A stretch of DNA of 12,669 nucleotides from Clostridiales bacterium (GCA_003457065.1 DMJQ01000120.1:23554-36222); one strand, 5' to 3'. Positions 6,398 through 12,410 are shown, counted from the stretch's first letter. The notes: generated by a model not told the origin, from the sequence alone. Made by a program: numbers and translations.

Positions 6398-6412
6398 CGT
6401 TCAAATTGAACG
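6398..6412. promoter_or_regulatory. 15-base palindrome upstream of the integrase gene
   Basis: cgttcaa-a-ttgaacg is a perfect palindrome with a one-base centre, 29 bases upstream of the int start, with another gttcaac half-site at 6419-6425. It has no U-tract, so an operator or recombination-protein site is more likely than a terminator. Confidence 0.5.
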
Positions 6413-6427
6413 GTGTTAGTTCAACTT

Positions 6428-6667
6428 GGGATTTCCCACCCTCACTGTATTTTAATTATCTTTTATCTTGCTTTGATCTTTTGCTTTTGCTTTTGCTTCT
6501 CTTTCTTCCCTTGCATCTATTACTCTTCTCATATCATGTATTAAGTCCATAAAATGTATCGAAAAGTCTTCGGGAACAGGCTCGTCTGAATAGGTTATAA
6601 TTATTTTTCTTTCATCTTTTTTAGCCATGCTAATCCTCCTACTAATAAAGAGGGGATTTCCCAAGTT
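6428..6667. repeat. 11-base direct repeats flanking the 58-codon gene
   Basis: gggatttccca occurs at 6428-6438 and 6653-6663. The outer flanks also form an inverted pair, aacttggga (6423-6431) and tcccaagtt (6659-6667). The whole pattern encloses exactly one small gene. Confidence 0.5.
6452..6628 (-). CDS. Small charged island protein (58 aa), unrecognised
   Basis: Starts at the ATG at 6628, which has a strong TAGGAGG site eight bases away; an upstream in-frame TTG (6664) lacks support. The product begins MAKKDERKIIITYSDEPVPEDF and ends in a Glu/Lys/Ala-rich helix (DAREEREAKAKAKDQSKIKDN) that looks like a soluble coiled coil. No family is recognised. It lies 82 bases upstream of int on the same strand and downstream of a second tiny charged-protein gene, an arrangement common in Firmicutes phage and ICE integration modules. 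Its reading frame and ribosome site support it as real. Confidence 0.7.
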   Translation of the reverse strand: MAKKDERKIIITYSDEPVPEDFSIHFMDLIHDMRRVIDAREEREAKAKAKDQSKIKDN

Positions 6668-6726
6668 GATAACATATCTTAAAGCTTGGATACAACATCC
6701 AAATATGCATGAATCGTTTAACTATA

Positions 6727-6879
6727 TTATTGGCCTATTTTAATTTGAGATGCTTCTTCCTCTCTTTTTTCTCTGCATTCTTTTAAAATTCTGCTTGCAG
6801 CCCTTAAGAAAGCCTGATGTCTTTTTTCTCTTTCTTCCTCAGTTAAATCAGGGGTACTTTCTATAACAATAAGCTCCAT
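6727..6879 (-). CDS. Small charged island protein (50 aa), unrecognised
   Basis: The ORF starts at ATG 6879 after AGAAGGTGA and encodes 50 residues, beginning MELIVIESTPDLTEEEREKR and followed by HQAFLRAASRILKECREKREEE. After a short beta-like start it is one long amphipathic, highly charged helix, like the 58-residue product downstream. Small TEEER-type proteins of this build are frequent beside integrase/excisionase modules, but I know no function. It is separated from the downstream gene by about 100 bases without a clear terminator, so the two may be cotranscribed with int. Confidence 0.65.
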   Translation of the reverse strand: MELIVIESTPDLTEEEREKRHQAFLRAASRILKECREKREEEASQIKIGQ

Positions 6880-6977
6880 ATAATTCACCTTCTTTTGCTG
6901 TGTATTTAATTGGTGGCGGAATATTACTTAATCACCTTTTTATAATATCGAATATACAGAATAAGGTTTTAGTTCAT

Positions 6978-7178
6978 TTAATTAAATATTTTATCAAAAT
7001 ATTCATCAGTGCGGTTCATATCAACACGCATCCCTTTTCTCTTTCCATATTTCTTTGCAGGAAACCCCTTTGCATTAACCAGCTCGTATGCATAACTTTT
7101 GCTAAAATCATAGTAAGCTCTAAACTTTTCAACAGTAATCCATTTTGGTTCTTGCTGTTTTTTTACTTCTTTTGCCAT
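6978..7178 (-). CDS. xis: Excisionase-like helix-turn-helix protein
   Basis: A 66-residue basic protein with a MerR-type small HTH, WITVEKFRAYYDFSKSYAYELVNAKGFPAKKYGKRKGMRVDMNRTDEYFDKIF. The order of turn (FSKSYAYELV), short wing (GFPAKKYGKRKGMRV) and final helix is typical of the excisionase family that bends att DNA and directs integrase toward excision. The start has AGGAG ten bases upstream (TTAGGAGAACAATC). Orientation and position upstream of int support the assignment, though small HTH proteins of this class can also be simple transcriptional regulators. Confidence 0.75.
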   Translation of the reverse strand: MAKEVKKQQEPKWITVEKFRAYYDFSKSYAYELVNAKGFPAKKYGKRKGMRVDMNRTDEYFDKIFN

Positions 7179-7222
7179 GATTGTTCTCCTAACTATTTTT
7201 ATGTTTTTATATTTAATACAAC

Positions 7223-7435
7223 CTATTTAATTATCTTTTTTATAATGTCAAATACACTAAAAGATGTTTTGTTATAAGCCTTGTTATACATCGCTTTCCT
7301 GGGATTGCGTATCCACCCCATACCTTTCTTACCATAGAACGGGTTAATTGCACCCTTGATTTCTCTCTTTAATCTGCCGGTAGTGCGTGCTTTTATGCTT
7401 TTCTTTATACTTGGTTTTCTTAGTCCTAATTTCAT
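7223..7435 (-). CDS. Small basic phage/ICE-type conserved protein
   Basis: 70 residues, very basic, beginning MKLGLRKPSIKKSIKARTTG and continuing with INPFYGKKGMGWIRNPRKAMYNKAYNKTSF. The KARTTG...KR...NP.YGKKGMG...P.KA.YNK.YNKT pattern recurs, in my recollection, in small proteins or protein ends encoded near integration modules of Firmicutes prophages and ICEs; no function is established that I can name. It starts at ATG 7435 after TAGGAG and lies 44 bases upstream of the excisionase-like gene, probably as the first gene of the minus-strand integration operon. High Lys/Arg content suggests nucleic-acid contact. Confidence 0.7.
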   Translation of the reverse strand: MKLGLRKPSIKKSIKARTTGRLKREIKGAINPFYGKKGMGWIRNPRKAMYNKAYNKTSFSVFDIIKKIIK

Positions 7436-7570
7436 TTAAACTCCTATTATTTACGTTTCTCTCGTGACAAATAAATTTAACTAATAATCGATTTTGATGT
7501 TTGATTCGTTGCCTTTTTATCAAGTGTTAGATTTTAAATAGCAAAAAATTATAATTTTGTAATAATTATT
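7436..7570. other. AT-rich divergent spacer of the island, no repressor gene
   Basis: This stretch separates the minus-strand integration genes from the plus-strand late-type remnants. In an intact prophage the repressor, early and replication genes would lie here or further right. No ORF, clear promoter or terminator is visible. The only notable item is gttagatttt (7526-7535) with ttatcaa (7517-7523), the inverted counterpart of aaaatctaac (5152-5161) and ttgataa (5167-5173) next to the integrase end. Confidence 0.5.
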
Positions 7571-7815
7571 CATGACCTTGAAACAGAGAGGCAGCAACTT
7601 GAACCGAATTAAAATCGCTATATGAACAGAGGGATGAGCTTGAGAAAGTTATTAACGACTTGGGCGATACTGAAAAAAGATGCATGATGCTTAGGATTAA
7701 AGGATATTCAAATCATAGAATAGCTAAAGAATTAAATTATTCTGTTCGAGGGATAGAAGAAATTTTTAGAAGAATCCGCAAAAAAGAAAAAGTGTGTGGT
7801 GAAAATGTGGTTTGA
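7571..7815 (+). pseudogene. Remnant of phage sigma-70 region 4-like regulator (ArpU/DUF1492-like)
   Basis: One frame (7577-7603) reads LETERQQLE and then meets a stop. Two bases later, in another frame, the sequence continues ELKSLYEQRDELEKVINDLG, then GYSNHRIAKELNYSVRGIEEIFRRIRKK to a stop at 7815. The second part is a helical lead-in followed by a helix-turn-helix (IAKELNYSVRGIEEIFRRI) like region 4 of sigma factors, as in the small late-gene regulators of Firmicutes phages. The N-terminal half is absent, the frame is broken, and no start codon with a ribosome site precedes the HTH. It is therefore a pseudogene, in the opposite orientation to int, marking the old late-region boundary of a prophage. 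Confidence 0.75.
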
Positions 7816-7831
7816 TATGTGGTAATATGTC
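7793..7831 (+). repeat. Iterated atgtggt repeats after the regulator remnant
   Basis: tgtgtggt, atgtggt (7805-7811), atgtggt (7817-7823) and atgtcac (7827-7833) follow each other at intervals of 12, 12 and 10 bases. Regular spacing near one helical turn at the end of a late-regulator gene suggests a binding array for the regulator or its promoter. Confidence 0.4.
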
Positions 7832-7853
7832 ACTATGAGAAGTGTATCCAACA

Positions 7854-7885
7854 GGACGTTGTTAAAAGCAGCGTCTTTTCTTTTT
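7854..7885 (+). terminator. Rho-independent terminator
   Basis: GACGTTG (7855-7861) pairs with CAGCGTC (7869-7875) with one G-U pair, loop TTAAAAG, then TTTTCTTTTT (7876-7885). It closes the transcription unit of the sigma-like remnant. Confidence 0.85.
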
Positions 7886-7905
7886 ACCTTTAAAGAGGGT
7901 TCTTA

Positions 7906-7920
7906 ATCGGTTTAACCGAT
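7906..7920. promoter_or_regulatory. 15-base palindrome upstream of the 58-codon gene
   Basis: atcggtt-t-aaccgat is a perfect palindrome with a one-base centre, 45 bases upstream of the next ATG. The half-site aaccgataa recurs at 8140-8148, at the end of that gene. A repressor operator is possible; no regulator is assigned. Confidence 0.45.
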
Positions 7921-7964
7921 AACGGAATTTACACTCAAAATTCAATAAATGCAAGAGGGAAACT

Positions 7965-8141
7965 ATGACAATCGGAGAATATGTTAAAGCAACAGATATA
8001 AAAACGTATAACATGCTCTTGAAACTCTGTAATTTTAAGTTGAAAAAGTCTATTTCATTGGGCGATAGTATGGAAAATCTGATGGAGCATGATAGTTATA
8101 AAAGAGTTGAACGAAGGGTAAGGCAATATAAGTTTGGCTAA
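7965..8141 (+). CDS. Small unrecognised protein (58 aa)
   Basis: Starts at ATG 7965 after AAGAGGGAAACT. The product begins MTIGEYVKATDIKTYNMLLK and ends SYKRVERRVRQYKFG. It is basic, predicted mostly helical, soluble and without a recognised domain. It is followed after eight bases by a terminator (8150-8177), so it forms a single-gene unit between the sigma-like remnant and the cargo genes. Its position matches the tiny genes that precede the packaging genes in some prophages, but I cannot assign a family. Confidence 0.65.
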   Translation: MTIGEYVKATDIKTYNMLLKLCNFKLKKSISLGDSMENLMEHDSYKRVERRVRQYKFG

Positions 8142-8149
8142 CCGATAAA

Positions 8150-8177
8150 GGCACTGCTTCCCCCAGCAGTGTCTTTT
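8150..8177 (+). terminator. Rho-independent terminator
   Basis: GGCACTGC (8150-8157) pairs with GCAGTGTC (8166-8173) with one G-U pair, loop TTCCCCCA, then TTTT. It insulates the 58-codon gene from the cargo promoter that starts immediately downstream. Confidence 0.8.
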
Positions 8178-8179
8178 GC

Positions 8180-8231
8180 TGTAATATTTTGTCAGGTTAT
8201 GGTTGATGAGAAAGGTTTTCCGAGATATAAT
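8180..8231 (+). promoter_or_regulatory. Cargo promoter A with 15-base upstream element
   Basis: TTGATG (8203-8208), a 17-base spacer, TATAAT (8226-8231), then a 61-base leader to the gene at 8293. The 15-mer tgtaatattttgtca at 8180-8194, eight bases before the -35, is identical to one at 9205-9219 before the second cargo gene. Confidence 0.8.
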
Positions 8232-8292
8232 AAGCAATATACTTAGTGAGCTATGTTTATTTTTCAATTATAAAATAAAATAGGGGGATAGC

Positions 8293-9177
8293 ATGTACGA
8301 TATTGATTATAATGAAAGAGATATTTCTTTTAAATTAGAAGGAAAATCATTTGATAATGGTTATGATTTTAATGATACACTTATGTCATTAAATTACTTT
8401 CAAGATATACTTGACAAAGCCTATTTAACAATTGTAAATAAGGATAGGATGTCTAAAAATGATAGAACAATATACAAAGTAAAAGCTACGGAGATAAGGA
8501 AAGGCTCTTTTATAGCAGATCTTATGATATATACCGGTAGCGCGATGCAAATAGGTTTTTCTGTATTGAATACCTATTACCCATCATTACTTTTAGATAT
8601 AACAAAGCAAGGGTTTGAGTATTTAAAAACGGTTTTGCAAGCCGAAAAAGATGGTAAAAGGATTTCAGTAAGTAATAATGGAGATGGAGACGTCATGATA
8701 TTAAATATCGAGGGAGATAGCAATGCACCAATATATGTAGGGGCAAATGCATTTGATTTTGCAGATAGGGCCTATAATAGCATTAGAGATCTATCTTCTA
8801 TGATAGATAACGATAATGTAAAAAAGATAAATATATTTGATAAAACGGAAAAAAGGAATATTATGAAGCTGGGGATAAAAGAAAAAGAAATCTTAAATGT
8901 TGAACCCAAAACAGATGAAACTCCTATTTTTATTACAGGGAGAATTTTTAGGATAGATGTTAGAGCAAAGACTGGAAAAATGATTGTTGTGAAAAGTGAG
9001 ATAGAAGATTTGATTAATGGAGAATTTAATTTTGAAATATTAGATAGCTCAGATATTTCAAAATGCTGTTCGGTAATAGGTAGAGAAGCTGAATTTGGAG
9101 TTTTTAGAAGGATACAGTACGATCCAATTAAATTAACTAACCAAGTGATATATTTGAGGGTCTTCAAGGTAAAATAA
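8293..9177 (+). CDS. Uncharacterised cargo protein 1 (294 aa)
   Basis: Starts at ATG 8293 after TAGGGGGATAGC. The protein is soluble-looking. The N-terminal part (about 1-70) has alternating strands and helices with SLNYFQDILDKAYL and the basic IYKVKATEIRKGSFIADLMIY. A short hydrophobic stretch follows at about 83-108 (MQIGFSVLNTYYPSLLLDI), which could be a buried helix or a weak membrane contact. From about 213 the C-terminal part (ITGRIFRIDVRAKTGKMIVV to LTNQVIYLRVFKVK) is beta-rich and looks like a separate small barrel domain. This layout resembles conserved hypothetical proteins seen in accessory regions, but I cannot name the family with confidence. It has its own promoter and sits where an island carries passenger genes; a defence or host-modifying role is conceivable but not shown. 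Confidence 0.85.
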   Translation: MYDIDYNERDISFKLEGKSFDNGYDFNDTLMSLNYFQDILDKAYLTIVNKDRMSKNDRTIYKVKATEIRKGSFIADLMIYTGSAMQIGFSVLNTYYPSLLLDITKQGFEYLKTVLQAEKDGKRISVSNNGDGDVMILNIEGDSNAPIYVGANAFDFADRAYNSIRDLSSMIDNDNVKKINIFDKTEKRNIMKLGIKEKEILNVEPKTDETPIFITGRIFRIDVRAKTGKMIVVKSEIEDLINGEFNFEILDSSDISKCCSVIGREAEFGVFRRIQYDPIKLTNQVIYLRVFKVK

Positions 9178-9204
9178 GTAGTAATTTTATCCTACACTAT
9201 TAAT

Positions 9205-9255
9205 TGTAATATTTTGTCAAATGCTGTAGACAGGCAATATTTTCCTTGGTATAAT
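9205..9255 (+). promoter_or_regulatory. Cargo promoter B with the same 15-base upstream element
   Basis: TAGACA (9227-9232), a 17-base spacer, TATAAT (9250-9255). The element tgtaatattttgtca (9205-9219) ends seven bases before the -35, matching promoter A. Both spacers also contain ttttcc at about the same place. Confidence 0.8.
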
Positions 9256-9293
9256 TGTAGTAAAATATTATTTTTATGAAGGGGTAAATAAAC

Positions 9294-9803
9294 ATGGATT
9301 TACAAGCTAGAAGAGTTTTTTATAAGATAGCTATTGCATTTAGAGATGGTGTATTTGATATAAAGACTGTGTCTCAGATTGTAGAAAATGTAAGACACAT
9401 GCAGCGATATTTAACAGACATGGAAGCTAAGGAACTATTAGAGATCCCGTTTAATGTTTTAAAGAATGATGTACATTTAAAGAATGATACCACTTGGGTG
9501 AAAGATAACTCTTCATACTTTTCCGATAATATTTGTGTTAAAGAAAAGGAGTTTGAAGAGCTTTGGCGCAGAAAGTTTAAAGTCGGAGATTTTAATTTAC
9601 CGGATATTACAAAGCTTTGTGAGTTTATAAAAAATGATTTTAACAAGTATGGTAGGAATGATTATTTATTAAGAAACATAGAAGTTACTTTACGTAATGG
9701 CGTTGAAATAAACGAATCTTCTGATTTTAACCAAAGCGGAGAAGTATTTTGGCAACATATGAAAACCATATTAAATAACTATGAGTGTATTAAGAACTCC
9801 TAA
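9294..9803 (+). CDS. Uncharacterised cargo protein 2 (169 aa)
   Basis: Starts at ATG 9294 after GAAGGGG. It is a soluble, mostly helical protein of mixed charge. The N-terminal helices (RRVFYKIAIAFRDGVFDIKTVSQIVENVRHMQRYL, about 6-40) are followed by a Trp/Lys-containing middle (FEELWRRKFKVGDFNLPDI) and a C-terminal helix with FWQHMKTILNNYECI. No catalytic motif, HTH or membrane segment is obvious and I do not recognise a family. It is 116 bases downstream of cargo gene 1, has a separate promoter with the same upstream element, and ends on a terminator that overlaps its stop. This suggests co-regulation rather than cotranscription with cargo gene 1. Confidence 0.85.
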   Translation: MDLQARRVFYKIAIAFRDGVFDIKTVSQIVENVRHMQRYLTDMEAKELLEIPFNVLKNDVHLKNDTTWVKDNSSYFSDNICVKEKEFEELWRRKFKVGDFNLPDITKLCEFIKNDFNKYGRNDYLLRNIEVTLRNGVEINESSDFNQSGEVFWQHMKTILNNYECIKNS

Positions 9804-9816
9804 CCGGGTTCTTTTT
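9792..9816 (+). terminator. Terminator overlapping the stop codon of cargo gene 2
   Basis: AAGAACTC (9792-9799) pairs with GGGTTCTT (9806-9813) with one G-U pair, loop CCTAAC-like of six bases containing the TAA stop, followed by TTT. Confidence 0.75.
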
Positions 9817-9838
9817 ATGACAGCGAAAGCAGCAGAAA

Positions 9839-10033
9839 TTAATCCGCTGCTTTTAGCTTGATGATAATTTGATTGTTTTTATAATCAAGTATTTTTTCAA
9901 CAGGTAAAGCAGATCCGTCCTGAGAAATGAATCCACATTGTCGGGCTTCTGTAGCACCAATGTTGACAGAATAGCTTGATACATTACCGTAGCCGTCTTT
10001 TTTAGGAGAAAGCTTAATTGACTTACTTTCCAC
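9839..10033 (-). CDS. Small AbrB/SpoVT-like protein (64 aa), tentative
   Basis: GTG start at 10033 inside the end of the preceding gene, with GGAG/AGAGGAAG upstream. The product begins with IKLSPKKDGYGNVSSYSVNI-type sequence and ends LPVEKILDYKNNQIIIKLKAAD. The pattern of a short basic strand, GYGN turn, Ser/Val/Ile strand, helix (ATEARQCGFI) and a final beta pair (ILDYKNNQIIIKLK) resembles phage- and plasmid-borne AbrB/SpoVT swapped-hairpin DNA-binding proteins. The match is weak, so the assignment is an inference. It overlaps the 51-codon gene by 11 bases, which implies translational coupling, and is last in the minus-strand cassette. As an AbrB-like protein it could be the repressor of its own operon or an antitoxin. 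Confidence 0.65.
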   Translation of the reverse strand: MESKSIKLSPKKDGYGNVSSYSVNIGATEARQCGFISQDGSALPVEKILDYKNNQIIIKLKAAD

Positions 10034-10178
10034 TTTTCTTCCTCTCCTTTAAAACCAGTATAAATGCTATTACTGCCAATACAAGCGCAATAATGTTAAA
10101 GATAATATTTATGTCGAAGAACAGTGACAATACGCTGATGATTAAGTTTAGGACAACTGATACGGTTAGTATATCCAT
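10023..10178 (-). CDS. Small single-span membrane protein (51 aa)
   Basis: ATG at 10178. The product begins MDILTVSVVLNLIISVLSLF, continues hydrophobic through NIIFNIIALVLAVIAFILVLK and ends KERKKSGK. It therefore has one long or two short membrane helices with a cytoplasmic basic tail. There is no clear ribosome-binding site upstream, so it may be translated by coupling from elsewhere or weakly; an upstream GTG (two codons earlier) is no better. It overlaps the AbrB-like gene by 11 bases. Tiny hydrophobic peptides next to small DNA-binding proteins occur in holin-like and toxin-antitoxin modules, but this one is not recognised. Confidence 0.55.
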   Translation of the reverse strand: MDILTVSVVLNLIISVLSLFFDINIIFNIIALVLAVIAFILVLKERKKSGK

Positions 10179-10244
10179 TGACACAATGGGTAAGATATAA
10201 TATAATATTTTTAGGATTGAGGGGATTTCTCCCCTCTGTGGAGC

Positions 10245-10370
10245 TTACTTTAAGGTTTCAATCAATCTGTTGATTAATCCGATTAGCGCGGTTATCAAAC
10301 CTATGATTGATGTTACTAACTTTATTGTAAGCTCTTTGTCGTTTGGCTTGCGAGGCCTTTTCTTACCCAT
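10245..10370 (-). CDS. Small basic/hydrophobic peptide (41 aa)
   Basis: ATG at 10370 after a textbook AAGGAGGTGAACAA ribosome-binding site. The product begins MGKKRPRKPNDKELTIKLVT and continues SIIGLITALIGLINRLIETLK, i.e. a strongly basic head followed by a membrane-active helix. This layout resembles tiny holin-like or toxin-like peptides of Firmicutes mobile elements, and I cannot place it in a named family. Its gene is the first behind the operator-bearing promoter at 10393-10421; 66 bases without a clear terminator separate it from the next ORF. Confidence 0.65.
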   Translation of the reverse strand: MGKKRPRKPNDKELTIKLVTSIIGLITALIGLINRLIETLK

Positions 10371-10392
10371 TTGTTCACCTCCTTATGTATAT

Positions 10393-10421
10393 ATTATGCT
10401 ATACCGTAACGGTAATGTCAA
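10393..10421 (-). promoter_or_regulatory. Promoter of the mini-cassette with palindromic operator in its spacer
   Basis: Minus strand TTGACA (10416-10421), 17-base spacer, CATAAT (10393-10398). The perfect palindrome taccgt-a-acggta (10402-10414) fills the spacer, where a bound protein would exclude RNA polymerase. This is a strong sign of repression, perhaps by the AbrB-like product of the cassette. Confidence 0.8.
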
Positions 10422-10461
10422 GTGTTTTTTAATATTTCTATAATTATTTTTGATTGAAATT

Positions 10462-10484
10462 AGAACCGTATGAGGTTCTTTTTT
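10462..10484 (+). terminator. Terminator that is the target of the group IIC intron
   Basis: AGAACC (10462-10467) pairs with GGTTCT (10474-10479), loop GTATGA, followed by a T run to 10484. The intron begins two bases later at 10487. Upstream on the plus strand no gene now reaches this terminator directly, since the minus-strand cassette lies between it and cargo gene 2. Confidence 0.8.
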
Positions 10485-10486
10485 AT

Positions 10487-12393
10487 GTGCGCCCAGCATG
10501 GGCGACAGCTTGACGGTGAAAGTCCGTTATGGGGCTTGGTAGTAGCAACCATTAGCCAAAGACAAGGGTGTCCGTTGAGAGGTGGAATCTGAAGGAAGTC
10601 AGAGGCAAAGTCTTGGTCTGAGGAACACGAACCATATATAAGGCTGCATGCACTGGACGAGTTTGCATAACAAAACAAAGTCCAATACTACCCGAAGTGT
10701 ATGTAGTAAATATGGCAGATAGATGAGATGAAGGCGGTCGTTCTTACCTGGGGAGGTCTCATGTGTACGTTATGGATATGAATTTAGAAATAACAACCTA
10801 TGCAGTGATGCATAGCTGAGACATGAGAAGTCAGCAGAGGTCATAGTACTAAATGTAGTCGACGACATTTAGGAAGGACTGAACAATAGGAGGTTTTGAA
10901 GAATTGAAAGAAACAAAGAAATACGTTAAAAGCAGACAACTTCATATTGAAGGCTATTCCTATGAAAGTAAAGTGGAACTTAAGGATAGTGGGAAAGCGC
11001 CGAGTATTTCATTGACGTCTGATAAGAAGCAAAACGACAGAAATGTGTATACAAGCAATCTGTTAGAGAAAATTCTTCACAGAGACAATATGAATGAGGC
11101 ATTTAAAAGAGTTGTGAAGAATAAAGGAAGCCATGGTATTGATGGATTAACGACAGATGAACTTCTATCGTATCTAAAAGAAAATGGCGCAAGCTTAAGA
11201 CAGTTATTGTTTGATGGGACATATACCCCATTACCTGTTAGAAGGGTAGAAATACCAAAAGACAACGGGAAGAAAAGGCAGCTTGGAATACCAACAGTTG
11301 TAGACAGAGTCGTACAACAATCAATAGCACAAGTTTTAAGTCCAATATTTGAAAAGACATTTTCAGACAATAGTTTTGGGTTTAGACCTAACAGAAGTGC
11401 TCATGACGCCTTAAAAAGATGTCAAGAGTACATGAATGAAGGTTATACTTGGTTAGTAGACATTGATTTAGCCTCATACTTTGATACAGTAAATCACGAC
11501 ATATTAGTAGGACTGATTTACAAAGAAGTCAGAGACATAAGAGTAATCTCTCTTATCAGAAAATACCTTAATGCAGGGGTAATGATTAATGGAGTTATTA
11601 ATGTAACAACATTAGGAGTACCGCAGGGTGGGAATTTATCACCACTGTTAAGCAACATAATGCTTAATGAACTTGATAAAGAACTAACTAAAAGAGGTTT
11701 AAAATTTGCAAGATATGCAGACGACTGCAATATATATGTTAAAAGCAAGAAAGCTGCGGAAAGAGTTATGCAAAGTATAACAAAATATATTGAGCAAGAC
11801 CTCAAACTGAAAGTTAATACTGATAAAAGTAAAATTGAAAGACCATGGGAATGCAAGTTCTTAGGTTATTCATTTTACCGAAAAGATGATGAAATTAAAA
11901 TGAAGGTACATGAAAAGTCAATAAAGAAGCTAAAGAGTAAGCTTAAATTACTAACTGGCAGAAATAAAATCAGAAGTATTGAATTGACCTATAAAAAGAT
12001 TAAACAATTAGTCGTAGGGTGGATAAATTATTTCAAACTTGCTGATATGAAATCTGCAATGAAAGAACTTGACAAGTGGGTAAGACGTAGAATTAGAATG
12101 TGCTACTGGAAACAGTGGAAGAAAGTTAATACGAAATACAAGAACTTACAAAAACTCGGGGTTTCCAAACAAAAAGCATGGGAGTATGCTAACACAAGGA
12201 AAGGGTATTGGAGAATTTCCAATAGCCCTATCTTAGCAACTTCTATTACTAATGCCAGACTCGAAAAAGCTGGATTAGTATCTTTACTTAAAATATACAC
12301 ATCAAAATGTTAATTCTATTGAACCGCCGTATACCGAACGGTACGTACGGTGGTGTGAGAGGACGCTAAATAAATTAATTATTTAGCTCCTAC
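10487..12393 (+). mobile_element. Group IIC intron (full length, ribozyme plus maturase)
   Basis: The 5' end GTGCGCCCAGCATGGGCG and the following domain I closely follow the known group IIC layout of the Oceanobacillus iheyensis intron: the ...AAGGGTGTCCGTTGAGA..., TGAGGAACACGAAC and GTTTGCATAACAAAACAAAG blocks are all present. Domain V is at about 12321-12358 (ttgaaccgccgtataccg onward, with CGC triad context ACCGCCG, the gaacggtacgtacgg stem and GGTGTGAGAGG after it). Domain VI (about 12361-12390) is an AT-rich stem closing on CTCCTAC. The 3' end is placed at CTCCTAC but could be a few bases further. Domain IV holds the maturase gene. It sits just behind a terminator hairpin, the preferred IIC target. 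GTAAA at 10706-10710 can pair with the 5' exon end TTTAT as EBS1-IBS1. All parts look intact. Confidence 0.93.
10904..12313 (+). CDS. ltrA: Group II intron reverse transcriptase/maturase
   Basis: A 469-residue intron-encoded protein that splices the intron RNA and reverse-transcribes it during retrohoming. The start is TTG at 10904 with AGGAGG ten bases upstream; no better ATG exists. The RT domain covers about 55-330: GSHGIDGLT (RT1), RRVEIPKDNGKKRQLGIP (RT2), FGFRPNRSAHDAL (RT3), VDIDLASYFDTVNHD (Asp188), GVPQGGNLSPLLSNI, YADD (271-274) and KFLGYSF. Domain X follows (YKKIKQLVVGWINYFKLA to WVRRRIRMCYWKQWKK). After the IIC-type C-terminal segment there is no HNH endonuclease domain, as expected for class C. 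All catalytic residues are intact and there is no frameshift, so it may be active. Confidence 0.95.
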   Translation: MKETKKYVKSRQLHIEGYSYESKVELKDSGKAPSISLTSDKKQNDRNVYTSNLLEKILHRDNMNEAFKRVVKNKGSHGIDGLTTDELLSYLKENGASLRQLLFDGTYTPLPVRRVEIPKDNGKKRQLGIPTVVDRVVQQSIAQVLSPIFEKTFSDNSFGFRPNRSAHDALKRCQEYMNEGYTWLVDIDLASYFDTVNHDILVGLIYKEVRDIRVISLIRKYLNAGVMINGVINVTTLGVPQGGNLSPLLSNIMLNELDKELTKRGLKFARYADDCNIYVKSKKAAERVMQSITKYIEQDLKLKVNTDKSKIERPWECKFLGYSFYRKDDEIKMKVHEKSIKKLKSKLKLLTGRNKIRSIELTYKKIKQLVVGWINYFKLADMKSAMKELDKWVRRRIRMCYWKQWKKVNTKYKNLQKLGVSKQKAWEYANTRKGYWRISNSPILATSITNARLEKAGLVSLLKIYTSKC

Positions 12394-12396
12394 TCG

Positions 12397-12410
12397 ATTG
12401 TATATACAAT
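12397..12410. repeat. 14-base perfect palindrome between intron and IS200 element
   Basis: attgtat-atacaat is a perfect 14-base palindrome in the short gap between the intron 3' end and the IS200 left-end hairpin. It may belong to the original 3' exon or to the IS target site. Confidence 0.5.

Noticed and set aside
8055..8267. 70-codon ORF on the minus strand
   Set aside because: It runs antisense through a small gene, a terminator and a cargo promoter, and has no ribosome-binding site.
10218..10235. gagggg-atttct-cccctc hairpin as terminator of the 41-codon gene
   Set aside because: The stem is good but no U-tract follows on either strand, so termination is not supported. It may be an RNA structure between two cassette genes.
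10460..10678. 72-codon ORF on the minus strand
   Set aside because: It lies antisense to group II intron domain I, whose structure explains the sequence.
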